Shown in pieces: positions 1-7,803 of a stretch of 38,539 bases of DNA; the first letter of the stretch is position 1, and every line of letters begins with the position of its first letter. The position numbers and the translations under genes are program-made. Source of the DNA: Dehalococcoidia bacterium (GTDB lineage Bacteria; Chloroflexota; Dehalococcoidia; GIF9; AB-539-J10); assembly GCA_021162545.1 (NCBI GenBank), contig JAGGYM010000003.1, positions 1 to 38,539 on the forward strand, written 5' to 3'. The notes under the pieces were generated by a model. It saw only the letters and a list, made by a program, of their open reading frames with translations. It was not told where the DNA came from and made no database searches.

Positions 1-289
1 CCTTGAATTTCCGCTTCTGCTTACAGCGTAGACCCAGCTTCCTTTTGATACGCTTGATCCGGCAAATCCCTACCTGGATGCCATATTCCACCAGATCTTG
101 CTGCAGTCTCTCGGCACCATAGGTCTGTCTTGTCCGTTTATGCGCCGCTCTAATCTCTACCTCCAGCCTGGCTTCCTCCCGAGCCCACTTCGACAGCGGC
201 CGGTCCACCCAGAAGTAGTACCCGCTTGCCGATACATTCAAAGCTTGGCAAAGGTGCGGTAACGGGTAGTCGAGCCGCAATTCCTTCAT
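1..289 (-). CDS. IS3-family transposase OrfB, N-terminal part (runs off the window)
   Basis: Translating the minus strand from an ATG at 289 gives MKELRLDYPLPHLCQALNVS, then SGYYFW and a basic stretch with RTYGAERLQ. This is the HTH_21-type N-terminus of IS3 OrfB, the half that carries the DDE integrase domain. The catalytic core lies beyond the window edge. The ATG overlaps the OrfA stop as ATGA. The OrfB frame is also open upstream, back into the A-run near the end of orfA, so the protein is probably made mainly as an OrfAB fusion by -1 frameshifting. The ORF track misses it because it is partial. The family call is strong; whether the element is intact cannot be judged. Confidence 0.85.
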   Translation of the reverse strand, partial: MKELRLDYPLPHLCQALNVSASGYYFWVDRPLSKWAREEARLEVEIRAAHKRTRQTYGAERLQQDLVEYGIQVGICRIKRIKRKLGLRCKQKRKFK

Positions 290-603
290 CGACGCGTACT
301 GGGCAGCGACTCCTTCGCAAAGTACGCGGCTGCTTTTTTTAAGATATCCCGTTCCATCTTCGCTTCGACCAGTTCTTTCTTCGTCCGAGCCAGTTCCATC
401 TCGATCTCCGTCAGAGGCCTGTACGTCTTACCTATCTCTCCAAGTTTGCCTTCCTTATATGCCCTGACCCAAGTCGTCAACGTCGATGGCGGCAAGGACA
501 ACCGACGAGCTGCTCTCGGTAACGACAGCTTCTCTTCCGTTACCAGTTTCACCGCTTCCTCTCGAAACTCCTTCGTGTACCTTCCCTGTAGAATCCCTTT
601 CAT
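286..603 (-). CDS. IS3-family transposase OrfA (helix-turn-helix)
   Basis: This 105-residue protein has the Tnp_1/IS3 OrfA layout. An N-terminal helix-turn-helix (about residues 8-50, with FREEAVKLV and LPPSTLTTWV) binds the IS ends. A C-terminal leucine-zipper-like helix (about 65-95, IEMELARTKKELVEAKMERD) mediates oligomerisation. It ends in the usual DILKKAAAYFAKE motif. The Lys-Lys codons sit in a run of seven A residues followed by G (about 334-340), the expected IS3 slippery site. A -1 shift there continues without a stop into orfB. The start ATG at 603 follows a GGAGG sequence. The left end of the IS should lie between about 604 and 660, but the terminal repeat cannot be fixed because the other end is off-window. 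Confidence 0.9.
   Translation of the reverse strand: MKGILQGRYTKEFREEAVKLVTEEKLSLPRAARRLSLPPSTLTTWVRAYKEGKLGEIGKTYRPLTEIEMELARTKKELVEAKMERDILKKAAAYFAKESLPSTRR
333..342 (-). promoter_or_regulatory. Probable -1 programmed frameshift site in IS3 orfA
   Basis: On the minus strand the codons TTA AAA AAA GCA give an A_AAA_AAA_G heptamer near the end of orfA. Slipping back one base yields a frame reading SSRVLCEGVAAQYAS directly into orfB. This matches the known IS3-family way of making the OrfAB transposase. No stimulatory stem-loop or pseudoknot was established. Confidence 0.6.
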
Positions 604-689
604 TCTGACACCTCCGTCTTTCTATTTTACCCAACTTTGGTGTCCTTTAAATCCATCCTACCTCAAAGGAGACCTGTGATCGGTTGCGT

Positions 690-719
690 TTGCAATGTGA
701 ATGGGTCTAGCTGTATAAT
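690..719 (+). promoter_or_regulatory. Predicted sigma-70-type promoter for the ferredoxin/AOR unit
   Basis: A TTGCAA hexamer (690-695) is followed after 18 bp by a perfect TATAAT (714-719). This predicts transcription starting near 726 and a leader of about 90 nt before the ferredoxin ATG. It lies just outside the presumed end of the IS3 element, so the IS does not obviously supply it. It was assigned by eye. Confidence 0.5.
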
Positions 720-818
720 CACGCTAAAATAGCAAGCAGTGGAATAACACTGCAGCAACTGGCTCCATTCAGCAGGAGTGCAGGAGCGTTGTGTTGTCTG
801 AAAGGGGTACCTGCGAGC

Positions 819-1088
819 ATGTCCAAGCTAGTAGTCGATAGTGAAAAGTGTACCGGTTGTCGATCATGCGAAATTGCCTGTTCATATCACCATAGCAAAA
901 CCTTCAACCCCAACATCGCCAGCTTACATATCCACTTCGTGGAGAAGAAAGGAGAAATAACAGTTATTCTGTATAAAGACCTGAAACAGGAAGAAAAGAA
1001 AAGCAGGATTCCCTGTGATGGGTGCTTCAATGAGCCCAAACCGTTGTGCGTTAAATACTGCGTTTCGGGAGCCATCACAGTATCGTAA
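819..1088 (+). CDS. Polyferredoxin-like 4Fe-4S protein, AOR partner
   Basis: From the ATG at 819 this 89-residue protein has a CX2CX2CX3C motif (C11, C14, C17, C21; CTGCRSC) and a second group, CX2CX7CX3C (C66, C69, C77, C81). Together they could bind two [4Fe-4S] clusters. Such small ferredoxins commonly sit directly upstream of tungsten aldehyde:ferredoxin oxidoreductases and probably carry their electrons. The AOR gene starts 17 bp downstream, supporting one transcript. The ORF track begins at a TTG at 789. I prefer 819 because it gives the compact MSKLVVDSEKC start and has an AAAGGGG sequence about 11 nt upstream. Confidence 0.8.
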   Translation: MSKLVVDSEKCTGCRSCEIACSYHHSKTFNPNIASLHIHFVEKKGEITVILYKDLKQEEKKSRIPCDGCFNEPKPLCVKYCVSGAITVS

Positions 1089-1105
1089 TACCACAAGGAT
1101 TAATC

Positions 1106-3040
1106 ATGTCGATAAACAATACCTTTTCTTTCGGTGGCAAGGTGTTAAAGGTCAATTTAACCACCGGGCAGATATTGACAGAGTCCACCTGGAACTATGC
1201 GCGGAAGTTTCTGGGCGGTAGAGGCGTAGATAACTGGCTTCTGTATAGCGAAGTAAAGCCCTGGGTGGGATCTCTTGATCCCGCCAACAGGTTAATATTC
1301 GGCACCGGCGTCCTCACTGGCACTCTAGCCCCCAGTGCCTGCCGTCACAGCGTGGATGCCAAGAGCCCCATAACGGGCGGCGTGGGTTCAGCAAACTCAT
1401 GCGGGCACTTTGCTGCAGAACTGAAGTACGCCGGATACGATCACGTAGTTTTTCAGGGACGCGCCAGAAGTCCCGTTTACCTGTGGATAAAAGATGACCA
1501 GGTGAAATTGATGAATGCATCACGCGTCTGGGGGAAAACCACGGGAGAAACCAGCGACTTGATACGAGAAGAGCTGGGAGATGAGCAAATTCCAATTGCC
1601 TGTATAGGCCCTGCAGGTGAAAATTTAGCCCGCAGCGCCTGCGTTATGGCCAACCGCGCCAGGGCATCGGGGAGATGCGGACTGGGGGCAGTAATGGGAT
1701 CCAAGAACTTGAAAGCCGTCGCTGTAAGAGGATCCAGAGCGGTGGAAGTAGCGCAACCCGAGAGATTTATGGAGCTCGTGGACAGGGCATGGAAAAAGAT
1801 AAGGGCATCCAATTCGGCGGAACAGCGTAGAATCTGGGGAACTTATAAAACACCAGACCTTTACAACGAGCGAGGCCACCTGCCGGCAAGAAATTTCCAA
1901 GATGAATACGTTAACCCCAAGATCATCAGCAAGGTAACCCCTGAAATCTACAAAAGAGACTATGAAGTTAGAAGGCTGGGATATACCTCATGTCCCATAA
2001 GCTGCAGCCACTTTTACCGGGTTACCGACGGGCCTTATGCAGGCTTGGCCTGTGAAGGAATTGAAATTAACGACCTGATGAATTTCGTCGCTAAATTTGA
2101 AATAGATTACGCTCCAGCGATAATAAATCTGCATTGCCTGTGCAATGAATATGGCCTGGACCAGGACAATGCCTCGGGAGCAATTTCCTGGGCGTTCGAG
2201 TGCTACCAGCGAGGGATTCTTACCCAAAAGGACACTGACGGTCTCGAGCTCCGCTGGAGCGATCATAAGACCGTAGCAGAGATCCTGCGGAAAATAGCAT
2301 ACAGGGAAGGAATCGGAGACCTACTCGCCGAGGGGGCGAAGAGAGCTTCCGACATAGTGGGTAAAGGGTCCGAAAAATTTGCCATCCACGTTAAAGGACA
2401 GGATTCCGTAGAATGCATGAGAGGGTCAGGAAGAAGCTGGGCATTGGGTTGTGCTGTTTCGACTAGGGGTGGAACGCATACAAGAGGTGCCAATTTAATA
2501 GAAGCCATGAATGTCCCTCCCGACATCTGCGAAAAGATCTGGGGAGTACCGAAAATCAATGGACCACTTTCCTATCAAGGTAAAGCTCACTTGGTGGTAT
2601 ATTACGAAAAATTACAAGCTGTTTTAGATAGCCTAGGCATGTGCTTGTTTTGCAGCAACTGGTCCGGTCCCGACCTCCTCGGCCCGGATGATCTGGCCGG
2701 CTTGTATTCAGCTGCCACTGGAGAGGAGATTACTAGCGACGAGCTCATGCTAAAAGGAGAGCTAATTCACAACGTAGAGAAGGCTTTCAATTCACTCCAT
2801 GCCGGCTTTAACCGCAGCGATGATTTCCCTCCTACGAGATTCATGGAAGAGCCCGTTTCGTCAGGTCCAATGAAGGGAGAACTACTCACCCAGAGCGAGT
2901 GGGAGAAAATGCTTGATGAATACTACGAGCTTCATGGATGGGACAAGCAGACAGGTTTACAGACCCAAAAGTGTCTGGAAGATTTGGACTTGAAGCCGGT
3001 AGCCGATGACCTGAGCAGAGTAAAGAGGCTGCCAGCATAG
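1106..3040 (+). CDS. Aldehyde:ferredoxin oxidoreductase family protein (tungsten/molybdenum bis-pterin enzyme)
   Basis: This 644-residue protein matches the AOR family across its length. The N-terminal bis-pterin domain begins GGKVLKVNLTTGQI and contains FGTGVLTGT and a GGVGSANSCG stretch. The cluster-binding region has SCPISCSHFY (C296, C300), and the late cysteine is in DSLGMC (C503). Characterised relatives oxidise aldehydes to acids, or reduce acids, with ferredoxin; the substrate here is unknown. At the position of the first cysteine of the usual CX2CX3C motif the sequence has Tyr293 (codon TAT at 1982-1984), so one [4Fe-4S] ligand may be missing or replaced. It is slightly longer than the ~605-residue Pyrococcus furiosus enzyme. 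Its neighbour is the polyferredoxin; no pterin-synthesis gene is adjacent. Family call firm, substrate not known. Confidence 0.92.
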   Translation: MSINNTFSFGGKVLKVNLTTGQILTESTWNYARKFLGGRGVDNWLLYSEVKPWVGSLDPANRLIFGTGVLTGTLAPSACRHSVDAKSPITGGVGSANSCGHFAAELKYAGYDHVVFQGRARSPVYLWIKDDQVKLMNASRVWGKTTGETSDLIREELGDEQIPIACIGPAGENLARSACVMANRARASGRCGLGAVMGSKNLKAVAVRGSRAVEVAQPERFMELVDRAWKKIRASNSAEQRRIWGTYKTPDLYNERGHLPARNFQDEYVNPKIISKVTPEIYKRDYEVRRLGYTSCPISCSHFYRVTDGPYAGLACEGIEINDLMNFVAKFEIDYAPAIINLHCLCNEYGLDQDNASGAISWAFECYQRGILTQKDTDGLELRWSDHKTVAEILRKIAYREGIGDLLAEGAKRASDIVGKGSEKFAIHVKGQDSVECMRGSGRSWALGCAVSTRGGTHTRGANLIEAMNVPPDICEKIWGVPKINGPLSYQGKAHLVVYYEKLQAVLDSLGMCLFCSNWSGPDLLGPDDLAGLYSAATGEEITSDELMLKGELIHNVEKAFNSLHAGFNRSDDFPPTRFMEEPVSSGPMKGELLTQSEWEKMLDEYYELHGWDKQTGLQTQKCLEDLDLKPVADDLSRVKRLPA

Positions 3041-3296
3041 ATAGACCTGAATGACCTCATGACCTCCGCCAATTATCTGCAGGAAACTAGAACATAGAGA
3101 ACGCGCAACGAATAGCGCTACTTACCGAAAATATTTTCCAGATTGGGCGGTACCCATATCGCCCCCGCAGAATTCAGCTTCAAAAAATGCTGGGCCTTGC
3201 TAAGCACAAAATTGCTGCTTACAATAATGCAATGAGGCCTGGAAGCGACGCTCAATTGCCGGGCGCCAGAACGGAAGAAGGCAAGAAGGTTCTACT
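3041..3296. other. Intergenic stretch, no supported gene
   Basis: Between the AOR stop and the flavodoxin relic I see no start-plus-RBS ORF and no RNA gene. One minus-strand frame stays open for about 57 codons (stop at 3118-3120, containing SNFVLSKAQHFLKL). It has no ATG, and I cannot link it to a family. It may be further debris in a decayed segment. Confidence 0.4.
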
Positions 3297-3458
3297 ATGG
3301 CAAAAGTATCGTCTATGAATCGAAATATGGAACCACCTGACTCGCGGCCCAGGCCATTGCGAAAGAAATGAACCAAATGGCAGGAGCAGAAGCCTTTATC
3401 ACAGAACCCCACGAGATAGATCTCAACCACGTGGGCGTATTCGATGCCGTTGTACTGT
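3297..3458 (+). pseudogene. Flavodoxin-family protein, broken 5' remnant
   Basis: After an AAGAAGG ribosome site, ATGGCAAA is followed one base out of phase by a frame reading SIVYESKYGTT-stop-LAAQAIAKEMNQMAG and then HEIDLNHVGVFDAVVL. This is the start of a flavodoxin: first beta strand, phosphate-binding YESKYGTT loop, first helix, and DAVVL strand. Three lesions are visible. A base is missing in the A-run after the second codon, a TGA interrupts the reading, and homology stops where a truncated transposase begins on the other strand. The gene is therefore dead. It may once have worked with the upstream redox genes, but that is a guess. The ORF track shows nothing here because of the lesions. 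Confidence 0.65.
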
Positions 3459-3824
3459 CGCTCGGCTGATGGAACTAAGCTTCTCTTCGACCTCAGCTGT
3501 GAGAGTAGACTCCTCCCACTCCGCTAGTTGGCACGCTGTGTCCAGTAGCGCTGGTATTAGCTGCTCGGCACAAACATAATCCAGTCTCTCCCAGACTATT
3601 CGTACCACCTCAACCACAGCCACTCCATCCCACCTTGCTTTGAGACGCACCTTCCTGAGAGCACGCTCCAGAATCGGCATATTCATTAGCCGTATCAGAC
3701 TCTTACGGTGTAGTCCGGTCACCTCTCCCATTTCGGTCAGTAATTGAATACGTTCCTTTCGCCCTGATTGGACATACCTCGAGAGAACTAGTTTCAGGTA
3801 TTTTCTTCGTTCGTTTACGCTCAT
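3423..3824 (-). pseudogene. Truncated integrase-type transposase (ISNCY-like), N-terminal fragment
   Basis: The 133-residue ORF starts MSVNERRKYLKLVLSRYVQ and includes TGLHRKSLIRLMN and SSISRATVQR. These resemble the helix-turn-helix N-terminal region of integrase-core transposases of the ISNCY type. The DDE catalytic domain is absent. After SSISRATVQ the reading is simply the antisense of the flavodoxin relic and soon stops, so the true junction is near 3450-3465. Upstream of the start are two copies of a ~27-bp repeat that look like the IS terminus. The piece cannot encode an active transposase. Family assignment is moderate. Confidence 0.6.
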
Positions 3825-3850
3825 CTTTTCGCTGCTCGGAATGATCCTCC

Positions 3851-3912
3851 CTCAGTAACATTTTTATCTGAGTGAATCATACCCCTCTCGGTAACATTTT
3901 AGATGAGTGAAT
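3851..3912. repeat. Two imperfect ~27-bp direct repeats, probable IS terminus
   Basis: CTCAGTAACATTTTTATCTG (3851 onward) and CTCGGTAACATTTTAGATG (3887 onward), each continuing AGTGAAT, are near-identical copies 36 bp apart. They lie just upstream of the truncated transposase start. Tandem copies at an IS end are typical transposase-binding sites, so the outer edge of the element is probably near 3912. The matching end was not found, in keeping with truncation. Confidence 0.55.
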
Positions 3913-3971
3913 ACGACTACAGAGCAAGACAAAGGGAGCAACTTTCTACGCCTACAATATCTCTGCATCTC

Positions 3972-3980
3972 TGCTATAAT
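3972..3980 (+). promoter_or_regulatory. Predicted extended -10 promoter for ftsH
   Basis: TGCTATAAT combines an extended -10 TG with a perfect TATAAT (3975-3980); no good -35 is visible. Transcription would start near 3987, only about 9 nt before the ftsH ATG at 3996. The transcript would have almost no leader, and an AGGTGAG sequence overlaps its 5' end. Assigned by eye. Confidence 0.45.
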
Positions 3981-3995
3981 GATAGGTGAGAAGTT

Positions 3996-5825
3996 ATGAA
4001 ATCTCTTTGGGGGCGCAACAGTCTTTTATACCTGCTATTTCTGATAGTGATGGTTGCCCTGATATTTGCCTTTATGCCTCATGGAGGGCCTGAAGAAGTA
4101 ACGCTGGGTGCGTTTATCGACCAGGCCAAACAGGGGCAAATTGACACTATCAGACAGGAAGACAGTTCTCTTGTTGGCCTGGCAGGAAGCGAAGACAAAA
4201 TTAAAGCGTCCTTCCTGGGTAACACCGAGGACCTGCGAAATTTCCTGACGCAGGAAGGCGTAACCATAGGGGAAGGCGGAGTAAAAATCGATGTTAAGGC
4301 TGCCACCCGCGACTGGGGAACGATAGCTCTGCAAATCATCCTGCCTCTCGCATTGTTTGGCTTTCTCTTCTTTTTCTTGTTCAAATCAGCCCGTGGCATG
4401 GGATCACAGGCCTTTGACTTCAGCAAAAGTCGTGCGCGTCTATCTCACGGCGACAAATCCACAGTGACTTTTGCCGACGTTGCTGGAGCTGAGGAAGCGA
4501 AAGAAGAAGTTCAGGAAATAGTAGAATTCCTCAAATACCCCGAGAAGTTCACTGCGCTGGGAGGACACGTGCCCTGCGGCGTGCTCCTTGTAGGACCTCC
4601 GGGAACGGGAAAGACCTTGCTGGCTAAGGCCATAGCAGGAGAAGCCAAAGTGCCCTTTTACTCCATCAGCGGCAGTGAGTTTGTAGAGATGTTCGTCGGG
4701 GTTGGCGCTGCCCGGGTAAGGAACCTGTTTGAGCAAGCCAAGCACACTGCCCCCAGCCTTATATTTGTCGATGAAATCGATGCCGTGGGACGGCACCGCG
4801 GAGCGGGTCTGGGAGGAGGGCACGATGAAAGGGAACAGACATTGAACCAGATCCTGGCCGAGATGGATGGCTTTGACACCAACACCAACGTCATCGTTAT
4901 AGCTGCAACCAACCGTCCCGACATCCTTGACCCAGCTTTGCTGCGACCAGGACGCTTCGACCGTCACATCGTCATAGACCTCCCCGACATGAAGGGTCGC
5001 GAAGCCATCTTAGAAGTACACGCCAGAAACAAGCCCCTGGCCAAGACAACCAACTTCAAGACCATAGCTAAGGAGACGGCAGGGTTCAGCGGTGCCGACC
5101 TGGCCAATTTAATTAACGAGGCAGCTATACTATCCGCTCGCCATGACCTCAAAGAAATTACCGCCCAGGAGCTTGAATCTGCCGCCGAACGAGTTATCGC
5201 CGGGCCAGAGAAGAAAAGCCGTACCATTTCCACAAAGGAAAAGGAAATCATTGCTTATCATGAAAGCGGGCATGCCCTGACCTCCAGAATGTTGCCCAAT
5301 GCCGATCCAGTGCACAAAATTTCCATCATCGCCCGCGGCATGATGGGAGGTTGGACGCGCTTTCTGCCTGCTGAAGACCACCACCTCTGGACAAAATCCC
5401 AATTTAACGACAGGATAGCAGTGACCCTAGGGGGACGGGCTGCAGAAGAGATAAAGTACGGAGAAGTAACCACTGGAGCAGAAAATGACCTGGAACAGGC
5501 AACCAAGCTGGCCCGGAAGATGGTTACGGAATATGGCATGAGTGAAAAACTGGGGCCGCGGACTTTTGGGCAGAAGCAGGAACTTGTCTTTCTGGGCCGC
5601 GAAATTAGTGAACAAAAAGATTACAGCGACGAAACTGCTAATGAGATAGACCAGGAAGTGCATAACATAATCCAGCGCGCCTATGGCACCACAAAACGAA
5701 TCCTCTCTGAGAACAAAGTCACCTTAACGAAAATGGCAGAAGACCTCATTGCCAAGGAAACGCTGGGGGAAGAGGAACTCAACAAGCTGTTCAAAGAACT
5801 GGTTCCAAAACAGATCTACGTTTGA
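3996..5825 (+). CDS. ftsH: ATP-dependent zinc metalloprotease FtsH
   Basis: FtsH is a membrane-anchored hexameric AAA+ protease that degrades misfolded membrane proteins and short-lived regulators. The 609 residues show an N-terminal membrane segment (about 9-27), a small external domain and a second membrane segment (about 108-130). The AAA+ module follows: Walker A GPPGTGKT at 200-207, Walker B LIFVDEID around 255-262, and the second region of homology ending LLRPGRFDR at 315-323. The zinc motif HESGH is at 422-426, a Ser variant of the common HEAGH, with a downstream AENDLEQAT supplying the likely Asp ligand. Length is normal. It stands alone on the plus strand between a decayed IS and the oppositely oriented metG, with its own predicted promoter. 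Confidence 0.97.
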   Translation: MKSLWGRNSLLYLLFLIVMVALIFAFMPHGGPEEVTLGAFIDQAKQGQIDTIRQEDSSLVGLAGSEDKIKASFLGNTEDLRNFLTQEGVTIGEGGVKIDVKAATRDWGTIALQIILPLALFGFLFFFLFKSARGMGSQAFDFSKSRARLSHGDKSTVTFADVAGAEEAKEEVQEIVEFLKYPEKFTALGGHVPCGVLLVGPPGTGKTLLAKAIAGEAKVPFYSISGSEFVEMFVGVGAARVRNLFEQAKHTAPSLIFVDEIDAVGRHRGAGLGGGHDEREQTLNQILAEMDGFDTNTNVIVIAATNRPDILDPALLRPGRFDRHIVIDLPDMKGREAILEVHARNKPLAKTTNFKTIAKETAGFSGADLANLINEAAILSARHDLKEITAQELESAAERVIAGPEKKSRTISTKEKEIIAYHESGHALTSRMLPNADPVHKISIIARGMMGGWTRFLPAEDHHLWTKSQFNDRIAVTLGGRAAEEIKYGEVTTGAENDLEQATKLARKMVTEYGMSEKLGPRTFGQKQELVFLGREISEQKDYSDETANEIDQEVHNIIQRAYGTTKRILSENKVTLTKMAEDLIAKETLGEEELNKLFKELVPKQIYV

Positions 5826-5870
5826 GCTGATCTTCCTTCACTGATACCAGGTTCACACCCAGCATAAATG

Positions 5871-7544
5871 CTATTCCCCGGATACAATCCCGAGACGGCT
5901 GTTCTCCTCATCCACAATGGAATCATCAAGTTTGGCAAACAGCGGATACGGCTCAGGAAGTTTCTGCCCCGGCTCAGGGAGCTGAAATTCCCACCCCACC
6001 TCTCTTAAACTTCCATCGAACCCAAGCAGAGAATGAAGCTTCTCAGAACTGAAAGGGAGAAAAGGATAGAGGACAATTTTTAAAGCTGAAAGTAAAGATA
6101 ACGCGGTATAAATAGACCTGGCTGAAGCTTGTCTCTCCTCCTTGATTTTCTTCCACGGAGACTGCTCATCAAGATACTGATTTGCCTCCCGTGCCAGAGA
6201 CATAGCCTCATTTATAGCCTCCTTAAAATTACACCCATATATCAGCTCATCGACAGTGCGCATAACAGTTGTCGCCCGTTGCATTAATTCTTGACTTCGC
6301 GCATCAAGGTCGCCTGGCGCAGGCACGGCTCTATCGAAGTTACGATAAGTAAAAGTAAGGACGCGGTGCACCAGATTGCCATAGGTTGCCACAAGTTCAT
6401 TGTTGTTGCGACGCAGGAACTCACGCCAGGAAAAGTCGCTATCGCTGGTCTCAGGCATGTTGACTGACAGGATATACCGTAAAGGGTCCGGTTGATACCG
6501 TTCCAGATAATCTGGTAGCCAAACAGCCCACTTGCGGCTGGTAGAGAGTTTCTGTCCCTCAATGGTCAAAAATTCATTGCCTGGAACATTATAAGGAAGA
6601 TTCAAATCGCCATATCCCAGCAACATCGCCGGCCACACAAGCGTATGAAAAAAAATGTTGTCCTTGCCCACAAAATAGAAACTCTTTCCTTCTCCTCGCC
6701 AGAAAGGTTGCCATGCCGACTCATCACCGCGCAATCTTGCCCACTCTTTACTCGCCGACAGATAGCCAATGACGGCCTCAAACCAGACATAAATTCGCTT
6801 GTCATCAAAACCATCTTGAGGAACACTTATTCCCCAGTCCAGATCACGCGTTATGGCTCTGTCCTTCAACCCTTCATCCAGGAACTTCCACGTAGCCCCC
6901 AGTACATTGCGCCGCCAGCAAGTCTGTCCACTCATCCACTCCTCGAGCTGCTTCTGAAAAGCACTGAGGCGTAAAAAGAAGTGCTCTGAACTTCGGAACT
7001 GTGGCGTTGCAGAACAAAGGTAACACCGCAGATCCTTAAGGTCAAAGGGGTTCACGGGACGACCACAAACCTCGCACTGATCCCCACGCGCTTTATCAAA
7101 ACCACAATGAGGGCAGGTGCCCTCCAGGTAACGGTCGGGAAGAAAGCGCTGACATCTGGAACAGTACGCTTGAAGCATCGTGTCCCGGTAGATATATCCC
7201 TTACGGAGAAGGGTAAGAAATATATCGTGTGTAACTTCAGTGTGATTTACCGTGCTCGTCGTAGTAAACAGGTCGAAGGAAATGCCTAGCTTTTGCCAGC
7301 AATCTCTAAATTGCTGATCATATCTATTCGCTATTTCCTCTGGAGACGTGGATTCCTCAGCAGCCCGGATGGTGATCGGTGCTCCATGTTGATCACTCCC
7401 CGAAACCATCAACACTTCATTGCCCTTGAGCCGATGATAACGGGCAAAAATATCAGCCGGCAAATAGGCACCAGCGATATGTCCCAGGTGCAAAGGCCCA
7501 TTGGCATAAGGCCAGGCAATACCTATTAAAATATGTTCACTCAT
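5871..7544 (-). CDS. metG: Methionyl-tRNA synthetase
   Basis: A class I synthetase that charges tRNA-Met. In 557 residues it has the HIGH-type motif HLGH (19-22) and the KMSKS-type motif as KLSTS (332-336). The connective-peptide zinc region has four CXXC pairs (C128/C131, C144/C147, C157/C160, C174/C177), the two-knuckle form. The anticodon-binding domain follows. There is no C-terminal EMAP/Trbp111-like domain, so it is the short form. The ATG at 7544 follows GAGGAG at suitable spacing. It lies downstream of rsmI and the small zinc-finger ORF on the same strand, probably co-transcribed. The next gene (ftsH) is convergent. Confidence 0.97.
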   Translation of the reverse strand: MSEHILIGIAWPYANGPLHLGHIAGAYLPADIFARYHRLKGNEVLMVSGSDQHGAPITIRAAEESTSPEEIANRYDQQFRDCWQKLGISFDLFTTTSTVNHTEVTHDIFLTLLRKGYIYRDTMLQAYCSRCQRFLPDRYLEGTCPHCGFDKARGDQCEVCGRPVNPFDLKDLRCYLCSATPQFRSSEHFFLRLSAFQKQLEEWMSGQTCWRRNVLGATWKFLDEGLKDRAITRDLDWGISVPQDGFDDKRIYVWFEAVIGYLSASKEWARLRGDESAWQPFWRGEGKSFYFVGKDNIFFHTLVWPAMLLGYGDLNLPYNVPGNEFLTIEGQKLSTSRKWAVWLPDYLERYQPDPLRYILSVNMPETSDSDFSWREFLRRNNNELVATYGNLVHRVLTFTYRNFDRAVPAPGDLDARSQELMQRATTVMRTVDELIYGCNFKEAINEAMSLAREANQYLDEQSPWKKIKEERQASARSIYTALSLLSALKIVLYPFLPFSSEKLHSLLGFDGSLREVGWEFQLPEPGQKLPEPYPLFAKLDDSIVDEENSRLGIVSGE

Positions 7545-7592
7545 AAGATTTCTTTACTCCTCAGGGCCAACATACCAGTCAACACCGCAATA

Positions 7593-7802
7593 TTACACCT
7601 CCTCCCGGGAGAAGAAAGTAATTGTCTCTTCTCCTTCCTCCTCCTTGTACGAGGCATATCCCAGTTTCAGACAACACTCAACGCAAAGGCGCTGTTCGTT
7701 ACTTTCCCCACCTTCAAGCATCAGATACCGCTCCCCATGACCAAGAGAACGATGACAACCATCACACTGCATTTTACCTATAGCGATACATCCACGTCGC
7801 AT
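7593..7802 (-). CDS. Small zinc-finger-like hypothetical protein
   Basis: This 69-residue acidic protein has a CDGC pair (residues 13-16) and a CVECC group (about 40-44), the spacing of a small zinc ribbon or treble-clef fold. Between them is HGERYLMLEGG. Its ATG lies one base past the rsmI stop, and a GGAGG ribosome site sits inside the rsmI end, so translation is probably coupled to rsmI; metG follows. I do not recognise a named family. The position between two translation-related genes hints at a role there, but nothing in the sequence proves it. Confidence 0.65.
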   Translation of the reverse strand: MRRGCIAIGKMQCDGCHRSLGHGERYLMLEGGESNEQRLCVECCLKLGYASYKEEEGEETITFFSREEV

Positions 7803-7803
7803 T

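Noticed and set aside
3118-3294. Minus-strand open frame of about 57 codons (SNFVLSKAQHFLKL...)
   Set aside because: No start codon or ribosome site and no family I can name; listed only as possible debris.
3200-3430. 76-residue minus-strand ORF
   Set aside because: Mostly antisense of the flavodoxin relic; no motif or ribosome site.
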